From Thermoplasmata archaeon (lineage in GTDB: Archaea; Thermoplasmatota; Thermoplasmata; Lutacidiplasmatales; UBA184): a stretch of DNA of 7,412 bases. The stretch lies in the NCBI GenBank assembly GCA_030039715.1, contig JASHVA010000099.1:1-7412 (forward strand), written 5' to 3'. The notes below the pieces were generated by a model. The model saw only the letters and a program-made list of their open reading frames with translations, did no database searches and was not told the DNA's origin. Shown in pieces: positions 5,382 through 7,412 of this stretch. Every line of letters starts with the position of its first letter. The stretch's first letter is position 1. A program made the translations under genes and the position numbers.

Positions 5382-6413
5382 ATGTCGGAGTGGCGTCAGG
5401 ACCCGTTCACGGGACGATGGCGGATCATCGCCGAGGGCCGCTCCGCCCGACCCGACGAGTATTCCGTGCGGGCGCCCCCACCCGCTGCGGACCCCGGCTG
5501 TCCTTTCTGCGAGGGGAACGAAGCCCGGACGCCCCCCGAGAGTGCCGCGCTGCGGCCGCGGAACCTGCCGGCGGACGGGCCGGGTTGGACCGCGCGCGCG
5601 ATCCCGAACCGATTTCCGACGGTCTCGCGGGACGCTCCGCCATCGATGGTTCCGACCGTACCGCCCTTCGAGCGCGCGGCGGCCCTCGGCGTCCACGAGG
5701 TCATCGTCGAGTCCCCCCGACACGCGCCCGACCTCGCCTACCTCGCGCCGGAACATCTCGCGTCCCTCTTTCGCTTCTTCCGGGACCGGGTCGGCGCGGC
5801 CCGGACCGTACCGTCCATCGCTTCCGTGCTGCTCTTCGAGAACCGGGGGCCCGACTCGGGAGGGACGCTTCCGCATCCGCACGCCCAGCTCGTCGCCACG
5901 CGTCGGGTTCCCTCGCGGATCGAGGAGGAACGGGCGGCGTTCTCCCGTGGCGACCTCGAGGGCCGTCCGGGGTGTCGGCTCGAGGCGGTGGTCGAGTCGG
6001 AGCGCCGGGCCGGCGAGCGCGTCGTCCACGACGACGAACGCTTTGTGGCGTTCGTCCCGTTCGCGGCGGAGTACCCTTACGAGACTTGGATCGTTCCTCG
6101 TCGCCACTCGCCCACCTTCGCCGAGGCCGACGATCGGGAGCTGGAGTCGCTCGCCCGGCTCCTTCCCGCGGTCATCCGCGCGCTCGATGCCGTGCGCGGT
6201 CGGGTCTCGTACAACTGGTTCGTCCACGAGGCCGGGCCCCCCGCCCGCGGCGCCGACCCGTTCCACTGGCACGTGGAGCTCGCCCCCCGCATCGTCCGGC
6301 CGGACGGATACGAGCTCGGGAGCGGCGTGTCGGTGAATCCGGTGGGACCCGAGGCGGCGGCGTCCGACCTCCGTCCGGCGGTCGCCGAGGCGCTCGGCGG
6401 GTCGGCCCAGTAA
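5382..6413 (+). CDS. galT: GalT-type hexose-1-phosphate nucleotidylyltransferase
   Basis: This 343-residue protein belongs to the GalT branch of the HIT superfamily, which moves a nucleoside monophosphate between sugar phosphates through a uridylyl-histidine intermediate. The start RQDPFTGRWRII is typical. Zinc ligands are CPFC (C40, C43), the His of SPRH (H114) and the first His of HPHAQ (H165). H167 is the nucleophile and Q169 the supporting Gln. NRFP (76-79) matches the substrate loop, and the C-terminal HIT half ends in FHWHVEL (H295, H297). All catalytic residues of class I GalT appear present. No other galactose gene is in the window, so the substrate may not be UDP-glucose/galactose-1-phosphate; related enzymes act on ADP-glucose or dinucleoside polyphosphates. 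The ATG at 5382 is 22 nt after dinB with no Shine-Dalgarno. A weak TCAATAG lies 26 bp upstream, overlapping the dinB stop. The family is secure; the precise reaction is less so. Confidence 0.88.
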   Translation: MSEWRQDPFTGRWRIIAEGRSARPDEYSVRAPPPAADPGCPFCEGNEARTPPESAALRPRNLPADGPGWTARAIPNRFPTVSRDAPPSMVPTVPPFERAAALGVHEVIVESPRHAPDLAYLAPEHLASLFRFFRDRVGAARTVPSIASVLLFENRGPDSGGTLPHPHAQLVATRRVPSRIEEERAAFSRGDLEGRPGCRLEAVVESERRAGERVVHDDERFVAFVPFAAEYPYETWIVPRRHSPTFAEADDRELESLARLLPAVIRALDAVRGRVSYNWFVHEAGPPARGADPFHWHVELAPRIVRPDGYELGSGVSVNPVGPEAAASDLRPAVAEALGGSAQ

Positions 6414-6420
6414 TCCTAAT
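6411..6420 (+). promoter_or_regulatory. TATA-like box for aIF5B, overlapping the galT stop
   Basis: TAATCCTAAT begins with the TAA stop of galT. Its second half, CCTAAT, is centred near 6418, about 27 bp before the GTG at 6445. That is the classic distance from an archaeal TATA box to the transcription start, so the aIF5B mRNA would begin at or very near its start codon. No Shine-Dalgarno is needed or seen. The island resembles those before truD and the KaiC-like operon (shared CTAAT or CTATTAAT). Confidence 0.55.
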
Positions 6421-6444
6421 GGAGCGCCCCTCATCGTACGGTGC

Positions 6445-7412
6445 GTGGGAGAGCTCCGAGAACCGATCGTCTCCCTGCTCGGTCACGTCGACCACGGGAA
6501 GACGACGCTCCTCGACCGCATCGCGGGGAGCGTCCGGGCCTCGAAGGAGGCCGGCGGGATCACGCAGCACATCGGCGCGATCGAGGTCCCCGGCGCGACC
6601 GTGCGCCGGATCTGCGAGGGGATCCTTTCCGAACAGCAGCTCGCAGTGCCCGGTCTTCTCTTCGTGGACACTCCGGGTCACCGGTCGTTCGAGACCCTGC
6701 GCCGTCGAGGGGGCGCTCTCGCCGACCTCGCGGTGCTCGTGATCGACGTGCGGGAGGGACTGATGCCCCAGACCCGGGAGTCGATCCAGATCCTCCGGCA
6801 CGAGAAGACCCCGTTCGCCGTCGCGCTCACGAAGATCGACCTCCTGGCCGGCTGGAGGAAAACGCCCTCGCCGCTCCCGGTGCTCGAGCAGGTCGCCCGC
6901 GCGCCCCCCGAGTTCGGCCGGGCGCTCGACCAGCACCTGTATTCGGTCGCCGAGGGACTCGACTCGCTCGGCTTCTCGGCCGAGCGGTTCGACAAGGTCA
7001 GCGACTTCACGCGGAACGTCGGCATCGTTCCCGTCTCCGCGAAGACGGGGGTCGGCGTCCCGGAACTGATCGCCCTCCTGGTCGGACTGTCGCAACGATT
7101 CCTGAAGGACGAGCTCGCGCTCGTCACGGAGGGCGGCGAAGGGACCATCCTCGAGCGCAGCGACCAGAAGGGGATCGGCCCGGTCGGGAACGTCATCGTC
7201 TACCGCGGCCGGCTCAAGGTCGGCGACGAGATCGTGGCGACCGGCCGCGCTGAGCCGTTCACGACGCGCGTGCGCGGGATCTACCGGCCGATCCCCCTGA
7301 AGCCGGGGACCGCCTCAAAGCAGGTGAAGCTCCAATCGATGCCCGAGGTCACGGCCGCGGCCGGCGTCTACCTCGCGGCGCCGGGGATCGAGGACGCGAT
7401 GCCCGGGGGTCT
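6445..7412 (+). CDS. infB: Archaeal translation initiation factor IF5B, N-terminal part (3' end outside window)
   Basis: aIF5B is the GTPase that promotes joining of ribosomal subunits and placement of initiator tRNA. 322 complete codons are visible of a protein usually near 600 residues; the frame stays open to the window edge. Motifs, counting from the GTG at 6445: G1 GHVDHGKT (13-20), switch I GGITQHIGA (37-45, T40), G3 DTPGH (75-79, with catalytic H79), G4 TKID (129-132) in place of the usual NKID, and G5 SAKTG. Domain II begins near GEGTILERS and continues through the GPVGNVIVYRG-LKVGDEIV barrel signature. The start is the GTG because it gives MGELREPIVSLLGHVD, matching the short N-terminus of archaeal IF5B; no ATG in this frame precedes the G1 motif, and a TATA-like box lies 27 bp upstream. 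EAGGITQHIGA and GGALADLAVLVIDV are typical of aIF5B rather than bacterial IF2. Confidence 0.96.
   Translation, partial: MGELREPIVSLLGHVDHGKTTLLDRIAGSVRASKEAGGITQHIGAIEVPGATVRRICEGILSEQQLAVPGLLFVDTPGHRSFETLRRRGGALADLAVLVIDVREGLMPQTRESIQILRHEKTPFAVALTKIDLLAGWRKTPSPLPVLEQVARAPPEFGRALDQHLYSVAEGLDSLGFSAERFDKVSDFTRNVGIVPVSAKTGVGVPELIALLVGLSQRFLKDELALVTEGGEGTILERSDQKGIGPVGNVIVYRGRLKVGDEIVATGRAEPFTTRVRGIYRPIPLKPGTASKQVKLQSMPEVTAAAGVYLAAPGIEDAMPGG

Noticed and set aside
3601..6336. Open frame of 911 codons on the plus strand across the KaiC-like, dinB and galT genes
   Set aside because: It is out of frame with three genes whose motifs are unmistakable, and its product is almost wholly Arg/Pro/Gly/Ala. 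This is the usual shadow of GC-rich codons.
5130..6434. Minus-strand open frame of 434 codons antisense to galT
   Set aside because: Composition is shadow-like (Arg/Gly/Pro), and galT is supported by zinc and active-site motifs.
6441..7253. Plus-strand open frame beginning GTG 6441 over aIF5B
   Set aside because: It is in another frame from the GTPase motifs. The true frame starts at 6445 and runs off the window.
1..7412. tRNA, rRNA, CRISPR array, insertion sequence or attachment site
   Set aside because: I looked for cloverleaf-like segments, evenly spaced repeats, terminal inverted repeats and transposase motifs and found none. The gaps between genes are all shorter than 65 bp.

Overview
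The window looks like chromosomal DNA from a very GC-rich archaeon (about 70% G+C by eye). The archaeal call rests on four things. The 3' gene is an archaeal/eukaryotic-type IF5B rather than a bacterial IF2. The Y-family polymerase ends in a PIP-box-like motif. Two single-domain KaiC-type ATPases lie side by side. The few A/T-rich islands sit where archaeal TATA boxes would be. A GC-rich member of Thermoplasmatota is a reasonable guess, but that rank is inference.

Layout. 1-648: the C-terminal half of an MFS transporter, cut by the window edge. 645-1130, minus strand: a small soluble protein of unknown function, convergent with the transporter and sharing a CTAG stop with it. 1131-1171: a 41-bp divergent intergenic region with one A/T island that could serve both directions. 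1172-2506: truD, tRNA pseudouridine-13 synthase. 2507-2568: intergenic with a TATA-like box. 2569-3486: a KaiC-like protein that has lost the P-loop lysine and the catalytic glutamates. 3473-4198: an intact KaiC-like ATPase overlapping it by 14 nt. 4250-5359: dinB, a Y-family translesion DNA polymerase with all catalytic carboxylates. 5382-6413: a GalT-type nucleotidylyltransferase. 6445-7412: the first 322 residues of aIF5B, truncated by the window edge.

How the genes may work together. The two KaiC-like genes are translationally coupled, and dinB follows 51 nt later with no visible promoter of its own, so the three probably share a transcript. An inactive and an active RecA-fold ATPase beside a translesion polymerase resembles, in layout only, the bacterial ImuA-ImuB mutagenesis cassettes. 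This is the most interesting hypothesis in the window, and the sequence alone does not prove it. truD and aIF5B are translation-related housekeeping genes. Each has an A/T box about 27 bp upstream of an in-frame GTG, which suggests leaderless transcripts. I saw no tRNA, rRNA, CRISPR array, insertion sequence or integrase. No intergenic gap exceeds 65 bp.
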